NCBI RefSeq assembly: GCF_042666505.1
Contig: NZ_JBHTDN010000009.1
Span: forward strand, 69,921-133,920
Length of the DNA: 64,000 nt
Reading direction: 5' to 3'
From: Parapedobacter sp042666505
GTDB lineage: Bacteria; Bacteroidota; Bacteroidia; Sphingobacteriales; Sphingobacteriaceae
Shown here: piece by piece, positions 1 to 8,279 of the stretch
Layout: each line of letters begins with the position of its first letter
Position numbering within the stretch: the stretch's first letter is position 1
The notes under the pieces: generated by a model
Told to the model about the DNA's origin: nothing
Database searches by the model: none
The model's input: only the letters and a program-made list of their open reading frames with translations
Made by a program: the position numbers and the translations under genes

Positions 1-542
1 GGTATGGAAAGCACCAACCGCTCGATCGAGGCGCCATCTTCCAGACTCGTCACCTCCGAGGTCCCATCGCTATAGGTAATTTCTCCCTTTCCAATGACAA
101 TCCCCCGATGACTTTCATCAAGCGCAATCGTTCTCCCGCTTCCCAGGGATAAGGTAGCACGATTCGCGCCTGGAGCGATTTCTGCAGCAGATACTTCATA
201 AGGGGTTGTATCCTGACCAGCTTGCCAGATCAGCAAACCCACCGAAACCGAGAGCAATACAACCGCCGCATAGGGTAGCCACCTGCGCCATTTCAGGCTG
301 ATGGGTTTGGCCGGCTGCTGAGGGTGATCGACAATTTGCTGAAAAATCCGCTCTTTCGCAGCACTTTCAGCCCCGTCGTATATCGAAACCGGCACATCCG
401 GATAAAAGGAATACAGCACCTCTTTGACGATGCCATCCGCATCGGGATCCGCCAACAGGTTTTCCAGTTCCGTTAGCTCATCGGGTGACGCCGTATTGTT
501 AAGATACCGCTCGATCAAATAAGAAATCCTGCTTTTGTCCAT
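1..542 (-). CDS. FecR-family anti-sigma factor (3' end outside window)
   Basis: Reading leftward from an ATG at 542, the protein starts MDKSRISYLIERYLNNTASP and stays open to the window edge (180 codons). The N-terminal 80 residues form a soluble sigma-binding type region. A membrane segment lies near residues 88-105 (LPYAAVVLLSVSVGLLIW). The periplasmic start of the FecR domain follows, with PGANRATLSLGSGRTIALDE. It begins 97 bp after the stop of an ECF sigma gene on the same strand, the usual arrangement for TonB-receptor signalling or SusC/D regulation in Bacteroidota. The receptor gene it controls would be further left, outside the window. Confidence 0.9.
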   Translation of the reverse strand, partial: MDKSRISYLIERYLNNTASPDELTELENLLADPDADGIVKEVLYSFYPDVPVSIYDGAESAAKERIFQQIVDHPQQPAKPISLKWRRWLPYAAVVLLSVSVGLLIWQAGQDTTPYEVSAAEIAPGANRATLSLGSGRTIALDESHRGIVIGKGEITYSDGTSEVTSLEDGASIERLVLSI

Positions 543-639
543 CTTCCAAGACGCGTATCCGTTAGGTATTTACACCTACCCTTTCTCATGTAGACGAATG
601 GCGAGGAATTTCGGGGGTATGGGGTTGTAATTTTTTTTG

Positions 640-1230
640 CTAAAGCAGTTTGAAGATAACCAGCATCGCGGCAATATCGGTATGTCGCGAAAGATGTTTC
701 CGGAGCGCACGGAGCGCATGTTTCATATAAGATTGAACTGTGGCGGTCGAAAGGTCGAGCTCCCGTGCCGCTTCCTCGTACTTCAGCCCTTGTTGATGAC
801 ATAGCTGATACACTCGTTTCTGTTGGGGCGGCAGGGATTGGACGGCTTCGTCAAGCAGTCTCCGGGTATCGTTCAGTAGGATTACCTCCTCGGTCTCGTT
901 GTGGGATTCCGACCAATCTGTGTGGGTTTCACGGTCGATTCTGACCTGTAGCTTCTGGCGACGGAGAAAATCCAGGGCGCGGTTCCGGCAGATCCTTACC
1001 AGAAACGGCTCCAAATGGTCAATCTTTCTTGCTCCTTCGCCTATTGTCCACAGTTTTAAAAACGTAAACTGGACCGTTTCCTCAGCAAGAACGACCGACT
1101 TCAGCAGATACAGGGCATACCCATAAACCTTTGGGTAATAATGATCATAGAGGATACGGAAAGCACGTTGATCGCCATTAACCACTCGGGATAATAGTTC
1201 ACGTTCGTCGGTTAGCGGTTTGGCCTCCAT
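640..1230 (-). CDS. ECF RNA polymerase sigma factor (Bacteroidetes expansion type)
   Basis: 196 aa starting MEAKPLTDERELLSRVVNGD. Sigma-70 region 2 spans about residues 15-85 (YDHYYPKVYGYALYLLKS, FLKLW) and region 4 about 125-180 (LPPQQKRVYQLCHQQGLKYE, then the helix-turn-helix around STATVQSYMKHALRAL). An upstream in-frame start would add 29 unrelated residues, so the ATG at 1230 was chosen. A TAnnTTTG-like box sits just before it. With the downstream FecR gene it should form a sigma/anti-sigma pair acting on an outer-membrane receptor operon. Confidence 0.92.
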   Translation of the reverse strand: MEAKPLTDERELLSRVVNGDQRAFRILYDHYYPKVYGYALYLLKSVVLAEETVQFTFLKLWTIGEGARKIDHLEPFLVRICRNRALDFLRRQKLQVRIDRETHTDWSESHNETEEVILLNDTRRLLDEAVQSLPPQQKRVYQLCHQQGLKYEEAARELDLSTATVQSYMKHALRALRKHLSRHTDIAAMLVIFKLL

Positions 1231-1235
1231 CTTCA

Positions 1236-1243
1236 CAAATTTA
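1236..1243 (-). promoter_or_regulatory. Candidate -7 box for the ECF sigma gene
   Basis: On the minus strand the sequence reads TAAATTTG, an exact match to the Bacteroidota -7 consensus TAnnTTTG. It lies only 5 nt before the chosen ATG, so the transcript would be nearly leaderless. No clear -33 TTG is seen at normal spacing, so this is tentative. Confidence 0.3.
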
Positions 1244-1381
1244 CAGGAACTTTTTCGGAAACCACACACCGATGCATAAAAATGACAGCGAGCAACCATC
1301 ACCCGCTCATACGCCACTGATTTAATAGTAAATTAACCTACATAAATGTAACTTTACGTAACCAACACATCACAACTTCGA

Positions 1382-2359
1382 ATGAAGGCAATGATTTATA
1401 CCCGATACGGCCCTCCCGAGGTGGTCCGGATGCAGGATGTCGACGTACCGGCGGTAAAAGCGGGTGAGGTATTGATCAAGATACACGCAACCACGGTAAA
1501 TCGTACCGATTGTGGATTCCGCAGCGCAAACTATTTTATCGTCCGTTTTTTCAGCGGCTTGTTTAAACCACGGGCGAAAATACTGGGCTGCGAGTTTGCG
1601 GGAGAAATAGAAGCCGTCGGCAAAAATGTGCGCAACTTCAAACCGGGAGACCGCGTCTTCGGATATGACGAGACCCGTTTTGGTGGGCATGGCGAATATA
1701 AGGTTATAGCGGCATCGGGCGCCTTAGCAACGATTCCCGGCGGAATGGATTACACCGAGGCAGCTCCGCTTACGGAAGGAAGCCACTATGCATTGGGTAA
1801 CATCCGCGCAGCCAGGGTCAAGAAAGGCGATATCGCAATGGTATATGGTGCCACGGGATCCATCGGTTCCGCTGCGGTCCAATTGCTAAAGCACTTCGGC
1901 GCCTATGTGGTAGCTGTTTCCAATACAAAAAACGTCGAATTGGTCGCATCCTTGGGAGCAGACGAAGTGATCGACTACGAAACCCAGCAATTCACCGGGA
2001 CCCCTCATCGCTTCGACTTCGTTTTTGACGCCGTTGGCAAATCTTCTTTCCGGCAATGCAAACCGCTATTAAAGCCAAAAGGAATCTACATCTCTACCGA
2101 ATTAGGCAGGAATTCGGAAAACGTATTCCTCGCGCTTGTAACACCGTTGGGCAAGGGCAGGAAGGTCTTGTTTCCCATCCCTTCCATCACCCAGGCCGAT
2201 GTAGTAATGATTCGAAACCTTGCGGAATCCGGTGATTTTAAACCCGTGGTCGACCGCACCTATCCGCTCGAACAGCTGGTCGAGGCGTACCGCTACGTAG
2301 AAACCGGCCAAAAAACCGGAAACGTGGTTATCACCTTGGAAAATTCGGATCCGCCTTGA
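1382..2359 (+). CDS. NAD(P)-dependent alcohol dehydrogenase / quinone oxidoreductase-like (MDR family)
   Basis: 325 aa medium-chain dehydrogenase/reductase. The N-terminal GroES-like domain holds KAGEVLIKIHATTVNRTDCG and GCEFAGEIEAVG. The Rossmann domain starts near residue 150 with VYGATGSIGSAAVQLLKHFG, giving the nucleotide-binding glycine pattern, and the next strand ends in VSNTKN. Cysteine ligands of the structural zinc loop are absent, so this is the zinc-free type. The ATG at 1382 is preceded by a TAnnTTTA-like box at 1349-1356. It diverges from the sigma gene, and its 3' end overlaps the convergent DinB gene by 29 bp. Substrate unknown. Confidence 0.85.
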   Translation: MKAMIYTRYGPPEVVRMQDVDVPAVKAGEVLIKIHATTVNRTDCGFRSANYFIVRFFSGLFKPRAKILGCEFAGEIEAVGKNVRNFKPGDRVFGYDETRFGGHGEYKVIAASGALATIPGGMDYTEAAPLTEGSHYALGNIRAARVKKGDIAMVYGATGSIGSAAVQLLKHFGAYVVAVSNTKNVELVASLGADEVIDYETQQFTGTPHRFDFVFDAVGKSSFRQCKPLLKPKGIYISTELGRNSENVFLALVTPLGKGRKVLFPIPSITQADVVMIRNLAESGDFKPVVDRTYPLEQLVEAYRYVETGQKTGNVVITLENSDPP

Positions 2360-2951
2360 TCTCCTCGATCTGCAGCGTATGCCGCGCGGTATGCGCCGGA
2401 ATATACAGAAGCGCATGGTACCCGTCAACGGCACCGAATGGTGAATCGGTAATGCGGTTACGCATATCGTCCACGGAAGTCTCTTTTATAAAATCGAGTA
2501 ATGCTTTGCGTTGCTTTTTTAGGTCTTTAAGCGCGGTCTTGCCATTCGTATACGTTCCAGCTTCCTTCGGACTTAACTCTTCGGAGGCTTTTGCCTTAAA
2601 ACTCCGGTCAGTCATTCCGTTGATCACATCGTCATCGCTCATTTTTACATCGCCTCTCCGCTCAGGGTTCGGTTGCTGTTCGAGCGTTTTTTTCGCATAC
2701 ACAAAAAGTGCCGGTTCCGTTTGGATAATATGCTCCAAACATTGGCTGATGGACCATCGGTCGGGTGCCGACTTGAATGCGAGCTGTGCATCGCTCAGTC
2801 CCTCCACTGATTTCGCAAGCGCATCGAATGTTTGCTGATAATAATCCAGCAAAAATGCTTTGTCGTGTTGCGCCCCAGGCGCAGCCGATTGTGCCATGAC
2901 CGTATGCGCCAACGTACACGCGGTAAACAGCAAGAATAGTAACCTTTTCAT
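2331..2951 (-). CDS. Exported DinB-family protein
   Basis: 206 aa. Residues 1-20 form a signal peptide ending TVMAQ. The remainder is a DinB-like four-helix bundle: FLLDYYQQTFDALAKSVEGL, then RWSISQCLEHIIQTE, and near the C-terminus HALLYIPAHTARHTLQIEEI. Histidines in the HII and HTARH motifs are placed like the metal ligands of the DinB/YfiT superfamily. These proteins are often thiol-dependent transferases, but the reaction here is unknown. Export of a DinB protein is fairly common in Bacteroidota. Convergent overlap with the oxidoreductase gene. Confidence 0.82.
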   Translation of the reverse strand: MKRLLFLLFTACTLAHTVMAQSAAPGAQHDKAFLLDYYQQTFDALAKSVEGLSDAQLAFKSAPDRWSISQCLEHIIQTEPALFVYAKKTLEQQPNPERRGDVKMSDDDVINGMTDRSFKAKASEELSPKEAGTYTNGKTALKDLKKQRKALLDFIKETSVDDMRNRITDSPFGAVDGYHALLYIPAHTARHTLQIEEIKADPNFPR

Positions 2952-3028
2952 ACCATTGATTTTGTAACAAAAATAAGCACAGATACGCTAAATCACAGGT
3001 GCCGGATGCGACATTTTTAATGGGTATC

Positions 3029-3203
3029 CAAGACAAGCTGGAATCCGCGACGCTGCTCTTGCGTCCCGGTAAGGCTTGCTCTGCAGCAGGTCTCAACACA
3101 AAGGCACGGAATCCCAACCCTTACCCAGGCTCGCGTTGGATACGCATAAGCAGCCTAGTGACGCAGACCGAAGGGAGCGTTACCGCTGCGCTGCGTACCA
3201 AAG
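3029..3203 (+). repeat. Composite dispersed repeat, copy 1 (one 73-type plus one 65-type unit)
   Basis: About 3034-3092 resembles the reverse complement of the 73-bp tandem unit at 32638-32856 (shared GCTTGCTCTGCAGCAGGTC and CAAGCTGG blocks). Positions 3139-3203 resemble the reverse complement of 32519-32583 (shared AAGCAGCCTAGTGACGC and GGGAGCGTTAC). The order 73-type then 65-type is the same at both loci. It sits in the divergent gap between the DinB gene and the helicase gene. The gap 2952-3288 shows no convincing gene; the reading frame across the repeat is judged spurious. Confidence 0.7.
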
Positions 3204-3288
3204 CGAACCCGCTGCCCGCTAAAAACACCCAACATTTCGGAAGCTCGATAATTATGAATACCTTTGCAGCCTCAGTAAACATTGTACT

Positions 3289-4542
3289 TTGCTATTTACA
3301 TCATTAAATCTTTCCAGCCCGATCTTACAGGCACTGGATTCCGCAGGTTACCATACCCCCACTCCCATTCAGCAGCAGGCCATTCCCGCAGTACTTCAAC
3401 ACCACGACGTGTTGGCATGTGCACAGACCGGTACCGGCAAGACCGCAGCGTTTTCCCTTCCGATTATTGAGCGCCTGTTAGCTTCAAAAACGGATATTGG
3501 GTTTCAGGGACCAAAAGCACTGATACTCGCCCCAACCCGGGAGTTGGCCATCCAGATCGGCGAAAATATCGACGTATATGTCAGCCGGACACGCATCAAA
3601 CATACCGTTATATTCGGCGGCGTATCAGCCGTCAATCAAATTGCGGCGCTCCGTAAACGCCCGGATATTCTGGTAGCCACACCCGGGCGGCTGATCGATC
3701 TGCTCAACCAAAAAGTTCTGTCCCTGCAACAGGTACGTTTCCTGGTGTTGGACGAAGCCGACCGCATGCTCGATATGGGCTTCATCAAAGACATCCGCAC
3801 CATCATCAGCAAAATTCCGGAAAAACGGCAAACGATGTTGTTCTCGGCCACCATGCCTTCGGAAATCGAAAACCTGGCCAATGCCATTTTGAACAAACCC
3901 GAGCGGATTGCCGTTGCACCGGTGTCTTCCACCGTAGATACGATTCAGCAGGCAATCTATCCCGTCGCGAAGGCCGACAAAGTCGACCTGTTGTGCCACC
4001 TGGTGCACAATGAAAAAAACGGAAACGTATTGGTATTCTCACGGACGAAGCACGGCGCCGACAAAATCGTGCGAAAGCTCAGCAAAGCCAATATCACCGC
4101 GCAGGCGATTCACGGCAACAAATCCCAACAGGCCCGGCAAAAGGCGCTCAAAGCCTTTAAGGACGGAACCCTCAAGGTGTTGATAGCTACAGACATCGCT
4201 GCACGAGGGATTGACATCGACCGGCTCCAATTAGTCATTAACTTTGATCTGCCCAACGAGCCGGAAACCTACGTGCATCGCATCGGACGCACCGGAAGAG
4301 CCGGTGAAAGCGGACGGGCCTGGTCGTTCTGCGATACGGAAGAGCGAGAATACCTCTGGCAGATCTCAAAACTGATCAAACAGCGCCTGCCGTTGGTCGA
4401 AGACCATCCGTTCCTCCCGGATAACGTGGACGAATACCGGAACGAGCCCGCACGAGCGGCCGCACAACCTTCCGGCAAGCCGAATAAAAGCAAAAAGAAG
4501 AAACATAAACGCCCGCATTCGAACTATCGCGCAGCGGTATAA
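3289..4542 (+). CDS. rhlE: DEAD-box RNA helicase, RhlE type
   Basis: 417 aa ATP-dependent RNA helicase. Motifs in order: Q motif TPTPIQQQAIP (24-34), Walker A AQTGTGKT (45-52), PTRELAIQI, TPGRL, DEAD (155-158), SAT (186-188), then the second RecA domain with ARGIDI and HRIGRTGRAG. The C-terminus is a short basic tail (KPNKSKKKKHKRP), typical for RNA binding. No ATG fits the conserved N-terminus; a TTG at 3289 gives MLFTSLNLSSPIL, which matches the family start, so TTG is proposed. Likely role in ribosome assembly or RNA turnover. Its last 19 bp overlap the convergent uracil-glycosylase gene. Confidence 0.9.
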   Translation: MLFTSLNLSSPILQALDSAGYHTPTPIQQQAIPAVLQHHDVLACAQTGTGKTAAFSLPIIERLLASKTDIGFQGPKALILAPTRELAIQIGENIDVYVSRTRIKHTVIFGGVSAVNQIAALRKRPDILVATPGRLIDLLNQKVLSLQQVRFLVLDEADRMLDMGFIKDIRTIISKIPEKRQTMLFSATMPSEIENLANAILNKPERIAVAPVSSTVDTIQQAIYPVAKADKVDLLCHLVHNEKNGNVLVFSRTKHGADKIVRKLSKANITAQAIHGNKSQQARQKALKAFKDGTLKVLIATDIAARGIDIDRLQLVINFDLPNEPETYVHRIGRTGRAGESGRAWSFCDTEEREYLWQISKLIKQRLPLVEDHPFLPDNVDEYRNEPARAAAQPSGKPNKSKKKKHKRPHSNYRAAV

Positions 4543-5237
4543 GAATTGCCGCCGCTCAGGGCCGTCAGGTATTTATCGATATACCATTGCTTATCTTTGG
4601 ATTTATATTGCTGAATAAATCGCGGGTGGTCTAATACCACGGCTTTCTCAAACAGCTTTTCGGCTTTGTTCAGTTTACTGATAAACTGCGCATTCTTTTT
4701 CCCGAGGATGTAAACTTCCGAAGTATCCAACCCGAGGCTGATGTGTTGTTTCATGGAGGCAATCATGAACGGTTTCACCATTTCAAAAAGCTTGGGATCG
4801 TCGTAGTAGTTGGCATTCAGCCAGGTATCCTCTTTTACATGACGCACAATGGCTAACGGAAACGGTGAATTGATATAAAACCGTTGGTAGAAATCTTCCG
4901 GCCCACCCCATGCTGTGATCATATCGTACAGGAACACCGACGAAACTTCGTGGGTACGCGCCGAAAGCATCTTAATGCCGCAAACACTTTCCAGCCGCTT
5001 CGTATCGGTAAACGGAACACCCGTTACCCCGGCGCCATGCCGACTCGGGTTGATACCGATAATGAACTTTCGCTGGTTTGAATCGCCGTAATATTTCCGG
5101 TAAAAGGCCTGCATTACAACCATCGTCTCCGGGTTATCCAGGTAAGGATTCATCACCCCGAAACCGGGAGGCAGTGCACCTGTGTATTGCAGGTCCCGGT
5201 TAAACGCGATGATCTTTTCGGCCCATGTTGTTGTCAT
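4524..5237 (-). CDS. SMUG2-type uracil-DNA glycosylase family protein
   Basis: 237 aa. The motif GINPSRHGAGVTGVPFTD (about residues 78-95) is the diagnostic active-site region of the SMUG2 branch of the uracil-DNA glycosylase superfamily, where the Asn after GI positions the catalytic water. LDHPRFIQQY near the C-terminus fits the second motif. The ATG at 5237 overlaps the stop codon of the upstream transporter gene (ATGA), which fixes the start and indicates co-transcription. Expected role: removing uracil or deaminated bases in base-excision repair. Confidence 0.82.
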   Translation of the reverse strand: MTTTWAEKIIAFNRDLQYTGALPPGFGVMNPYLDNPETMVVMQAFYRKYYGDSNQRKFIIGINPSRHGAGVTGVPFTDTKRLESVCGIKMLSARTHEVSSVFLYDMITAWGGPEDFYQRFYINSPFPLAIVRHVKEDTWLNANYYDDPKLFEMVKPFMIASMKQHISLGLDTSEVYILGKKNAQFISKLNKAEKLFEKAVVLDHPRFIQQYKSKDKQWYIDKYLTALSGGNSYTAAR

Positions 5238-6460
5238 ACCACCGCAAGTTTTTCCCGCGTTAATATCCGGCGGACGATCCACAGACCGCCCAGCATACAG
5301 ACCGCACCGATCAGAAAATGGATACCCGGAAAGTGAAACGGTGCCTGGGGTGTTGTAAAATAGGAGAATGCATTATTCATAATGAGCGGCCCTACGATGG
5401 TCGTCAGACTCATTAGGCTGGTCAGTGCACCCTGCAACTCGCCCTGCTGGCTGCTTTCCACGTGGCCCGCGATCAATGATTGCAAAGAAGGTCCGCAAAT
5501 ACCGCCCAGGCAATACGGCACCAAAAAGACAAACATCATCCATCCTTCGGTCGCAAATGCAAACAAAATAAGTCCCAGTGCATACAGCGACAACCCAAGG
5601 TATATGCTTTTTTCGTTTCCGATTTTCGGATTCAAAATCCGGGTCAATCCCCCTTGCACCAAGCCGGTCAGTACGCCAACGACCGCCAGCGAAATCCCGA
5701 TCATGCCCTCACTCCAGTCAAATTGGTAAATGGTAAAGAAATTCCAGCTTCCCTGCACTGCCTGCGCCCCCAGGTAAATCAGAAAAAAGCTGATCGCCAA
5801 TCCGCCGATTTCCTTATGTTCCATCAGAAAGCGAAGCGACCCCAGCGGATTCGCGCGCCGCCAGTCGAACGCCCTTCGGCTGCTTTTGGGAAGCGATTCG
5901 GGCAACAGCAATAATCCGAAAAGAAAGTTCAGCAAACAAAGCACCGCCGCAGCATAAAAAGGAGCCCGCAGGCCCCATGTTGCCAGCAGTCCGCCCAGCG
6001 CGGGTCCGAGCACAAACCCCAGCCCGAAAGCTGCACCGATCAATCCGAAGTTCTTTGCCCGGGTGGTTTCGTCCGTGCTGATATCCGCAATGTAGGAAGA
6101 CGCTGTCGTGAAGCTTGCACCCGTGATGCCCGCGATAATACGACCCGCAAACAACCACCCGTAGGTAGGCGCCCAAGCGAGAATCAGGTAGTCTATCGCG
6201 AATCCCAGCAGCGAAATCAGCAAGATGGGCCGCCGGCCGAACCGATCGCTGAGGTTTCCGACCAACGGCGAAAATAGAAATTGAGTAATCGCAAACGAGG
6301 ATAACAAAAGCGCCCCGTAGGTACTGGCAATATTTACCGGGATACCCTTCAGTTCGGCAATCAGATCGGCCATGACGGGGATGATCAACCCCCAACCCAT
6401 AACATCAATCAACAAGGTGACAAAGATAAAACCAATCGCAGCCTGCTTAGTTGTTCGCAT
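5234..6460 (-). CDS. MFS transporter, TCR/Tet-like drug exporter family
   Basis: 408 aa with about 12 hydrophobic segments. The loop after helix 2 carries GNLSDRFGRRPILL, the classical MFS motif A (GxLsDrfGRRpvl). Helix 5 carries a GFVLGPALGG motif, the antiporter motif C seen in drug-exporting MFS proteins. It resembles TetA-type exporters, but the substrate cannot be read from sequence. Co-transcribed with the SMUG2 gene through a 4-bp stop/start overlap. Confidence 0.87.
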   Translation of the reverse strand: MRTTKQAAIGFIFVTLLIDVMGWGLIIPVMADLIAELKGIPVNIASTYGALLLSSFAITQFLFSPLVGNLSDRFGRRPILLISLLGFAIDYLILAWAPTYGWLFAGRIIAGITGASFTTASSYIADISTDETTRAKNFGLIGAAFGLGFVLGPALGGLLATWGLRAPFYAAAVLCLLNFLFGLLLLPESLPKSSRRAFDWRRANPLGSLRFLMEHKEIGGLAISFFLIYLGAQAVQGSWNFFTIYQFDWSEGMIGISLAVVGVLTGLVQGGLTRILNPKIGNEKSIYLGLSLYALGLILFAFATEGWMMFVFLVPYCLGGICGPSLQSLIAGHVESSQQGELQGALTSLMSLTTIVGPLIMNNAFSYFTTPQAPFHFPGIHFLIGAVCMLGGLWIVRRILTREKLAVV

Positions 6461-6632
6461 AAATTCCGAGGTAAGCGTGAAAATCGGGCCAATATTAGCG
6501 ATATTTTCGGTGGTTTGCAGCGGCTTTCTGTGACATTTTTACGGGCCAAATGCGACAATGCCTTCGCTTCCAATCCGACAATATCAAAAATCATTTGCAG
6601 CTATTCAAAAAAAGCCTATTTTTGCAGCACCC

Positions 6633-6707
6633 GGGAAATTAGCTCAGTTGGTTCAGAGCACTACCTCGACAAGGTAGGGGTCACAGGTTCGAGCCCTGTA
6701 TTTCCCA
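6633..6707 (+). tRNA. tRNA-Val (anticodon GAC)
   Basis: Cloverleaf drawn by eye. Acceptor GGGAAAT pairs with ATTTCCC (6700-6706). D-stem GCTC/GAGC. Anticodon stem CTACC/GGTAG with loop TCGACAA, giving anticodon GAC. T-stem ACAGG/CCTGT with TTCGAGC loop. The discriminator is A and CCA is not encoded. Position 33 is C instead of the near-universal U. The gene stands alone between divergent neighbours. Confidence 0.93.
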
Positions 6708-6776
6708 CACTTTCTATTTTCCTACGCTCTCATTCTTAGAAGTCTGATTACATTAACCATACAGTCTGCAGATGTA

Positions 6777-7301
6777 TCACAAGGCCGTGATCCCATCTAG
6801 TAATATCCGGAAAATTGATACGTCCATAAACAAACTGGCGCCTAGTTGCATATGATCGCACAGGTAAACAATCGCCAGGATCAGCGCCTGCCCGCCCGCC
6901 AATAAGATATGCTTTACTTGGAAACCGATCATCTTTGCCAACAAAGATTCAAACAGCACCAACACGACGCCAACGGAATAAAATAGCACGAAATTCGCGG
7001 TCGAAAAGCAGCAAGCCATCACCACGAGGAAAGCAATGTCACCCCAACCGATCCAGCTGCTCCCCGTCAACTTCCAACTTCCTTTCCGCCGGAATAACAC
7101 CACCGCCAATATCCCCGACTGTACCGTCACAATGATCAGGTTGACGGCCACATCCTTGATTGAAAACACGCCCAATAAAATGGCGTGCGAAATAGCCACC
7201 GATCCGAGTATCGGAAACAACAACACCAATACTGCACGATATTTGAAATCTTCCCACGCCACCCTCACCAATAGCCCGATAATTACCAACCACAATAACA
7301 T
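6777..7301 (-). CDS. A24 prepilin-peptidase-like membrane protein
   Basis: 174 aa, almost entirely hydrophobic with about six membrane segments. WEDFKYRAVLVLLFP near residues 17-31 matches the first aspartate region of type IV prepilin peptidases (D...R.I). GSSWIGWGDIAFL near residues 90-102 supplies the GxGD second aspartate. The N-terminal methyltransferase or zinc domain of full prepilin peptidases is missing. The ATG at 7301 was preferred over an upstream TTG. No pilin genes are seen nearby, so its substrate is open. Membrane aspartyl protease activity is inferred only from the two motifs. Confidence 0.6.
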   Translation of the reverse strand: MLLWLVIIGLLVRVAWEDFKYRAVLVLLFPILGSVAISHAILLGVFSIKDVAVNLIIVTVQSGILAVVLFRRKGSWKLTGSSWIGWGDIAFLVVMACCFSTANFVLFYSVGVVLVLFESLLAKMIGFQVKHILLAGGQALILAIVYLCDHMQLGASLFMDVSIFRILLDGITAL

Positions 7302-7352
7302 ATTGATCAATCTTCCTTAGCTCCTCTACGTTCCCTTGGTCTGCTTCCAAAC

Positions 7353-7592
7353 TTAGGCATACCTTTCATATTTCCTTGACTCATTGAAAAACGCGGCAAC
7401 GGACAAATCATAAAATTCCGCCAACATAGCCAATTGATCCGCACTGATGTGCGTTTTTCCCGACTCCATCCGATTGTAGGACGGCTGTTTGATTCGTAAC
7501 ACCGCAGCGACTTCCGTCTGTGAAAGCCGTCGTTGCCGCCGTACCAACAGCAGATTCCGGCTGATGATAGCGTTTAGGTGATTCCTTTCCAT
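7353..7592 (-). CDS. Small XRE-type helix-turn-helix regulator
   Basis: 79 aa starting MERNHLNAIISRN. A complete Cro/CI helix-turn-helix spans residues 12-66: LLVRRQRRLSQTEVAAVLRI, SYNRMESGKTHISADQLAML, FYDLSVAAFF. The ATG at 7592 gives the usual domain start; the longer frame would add 25 unrelated residues. It is 51 bp upstream of the A24-like gene on the same strand, so the two may be co-transcribed. DNA target unknown. Confidence 0.8.
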   Translation of the reverse strand: MERNHLNAIISRNLLLVRRQRRLSQTEVAAVLRIKQPSYNRMESGKTHISADQLAMLAEFYDLSVAAFFNESRKYERYA

Positions 7593-7899
7593 AATCCAAA
7601 AACTTGTATTTGTACAATTATGAAAAAGATTGAGTAACGGCAAAAAAATACCCGACGAACGGGGCACCGACCGCGACGAAAACGTCCTACCAGCCGATCT
7701 ATTTCACGTTTTATAGCCATAGGCTATTATATTCACGTACCTACAAAAAGCCGGGCGGCTTTCTGGCATCGGACCCTGCGCTTCGCGCTATCGGGTTATA
7801 TCCGTTATATCGGTTGGAATTCGGCTTTCGTAGGGGTAGATCATCCATTGGTCGGTTTTATTTTTCAACGTCTTTCAGATACGCCATCTTCGTTTCATT
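7593..7899. other. Intergenic region with two short hairpins
   Basis: No gene is seen. ATAGCC-ATA-GGCTAT (7713-7727) is a small perfect hairpin. AAAGCC-GGGC-GGCTTT (7747-7762) could act as a weak terminator. The stretch separates the divergent XRE gene and receiver gene and must carry their promoters, but no clear TAnnTTTG box could be assigned. Confidence 0.35.
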
Positions 7900-8277
7900 A
7901 TGAGGATGTATCGCTGTCTGCTGATTGAAGACGATTCATTGGCCATCGACATGATGACGGATTACATCGGCCGGCGCGATGAACTCCTAATGGTCGGCGT
8001 CGTACAGGAACGTTGCGAGATTCTCGGCGCACTGAATTTAACGAAGCCGGACATTGTTTTCCTCGACCTAGTGATTCCCTCCGGAGGCCCCTCAGGCTTC
8101 CATTTTGGACTGTTCCCTACGTCCCTGGCCGTGGTGGTGGTTTCGGCCACCTCCACGGATTGTTTTACCGAGCAGCTTCCGCCCATCGTCACCTATCAAC
8201 TTCTAAAACCAATATCATTTAACGATTTTGAAGCGTGCATCGAACGGATCATCCAACACCTCCAACATCCGGGGTAA
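7900..8277 (+). CDS. Stand-alone response-regulator receiver protein
   Basis: 125 aa consisting only of a REC domain. The acidic pair is in LLIEDDSLAIDMM (residues 7-19). The phosphoacceptor Asp lies in PDIVFLDLVIP. The switch Ser/Thr is in VVVVSATST. The conserved Lys is in YQLLKPISF. No output domain is present, so it may act by protein contact or as a phosphate sink. It converges with the LytTR regulator gene only 2 bp away. Confidence 0.82.
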   Translation: MRMYRCLLIEDDSLAIDMMTDYIGRRDELLMVGVVQERCEILGALNLTKPDIVFLDLVIPSGGPSGFHFGLFPTSLAVVVVSATSTDCFTEQLPPIVTYQLLKPISFNDFEACIERIIQHLQHPG

Positions 8278-8279
8278 CC

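Noticed and set aside
2999..3307. A 102-codon frame before the helicase gene
   Set aside because: It runs through the dispersed repeat and into the helicase promoter and start; no domain is seen.
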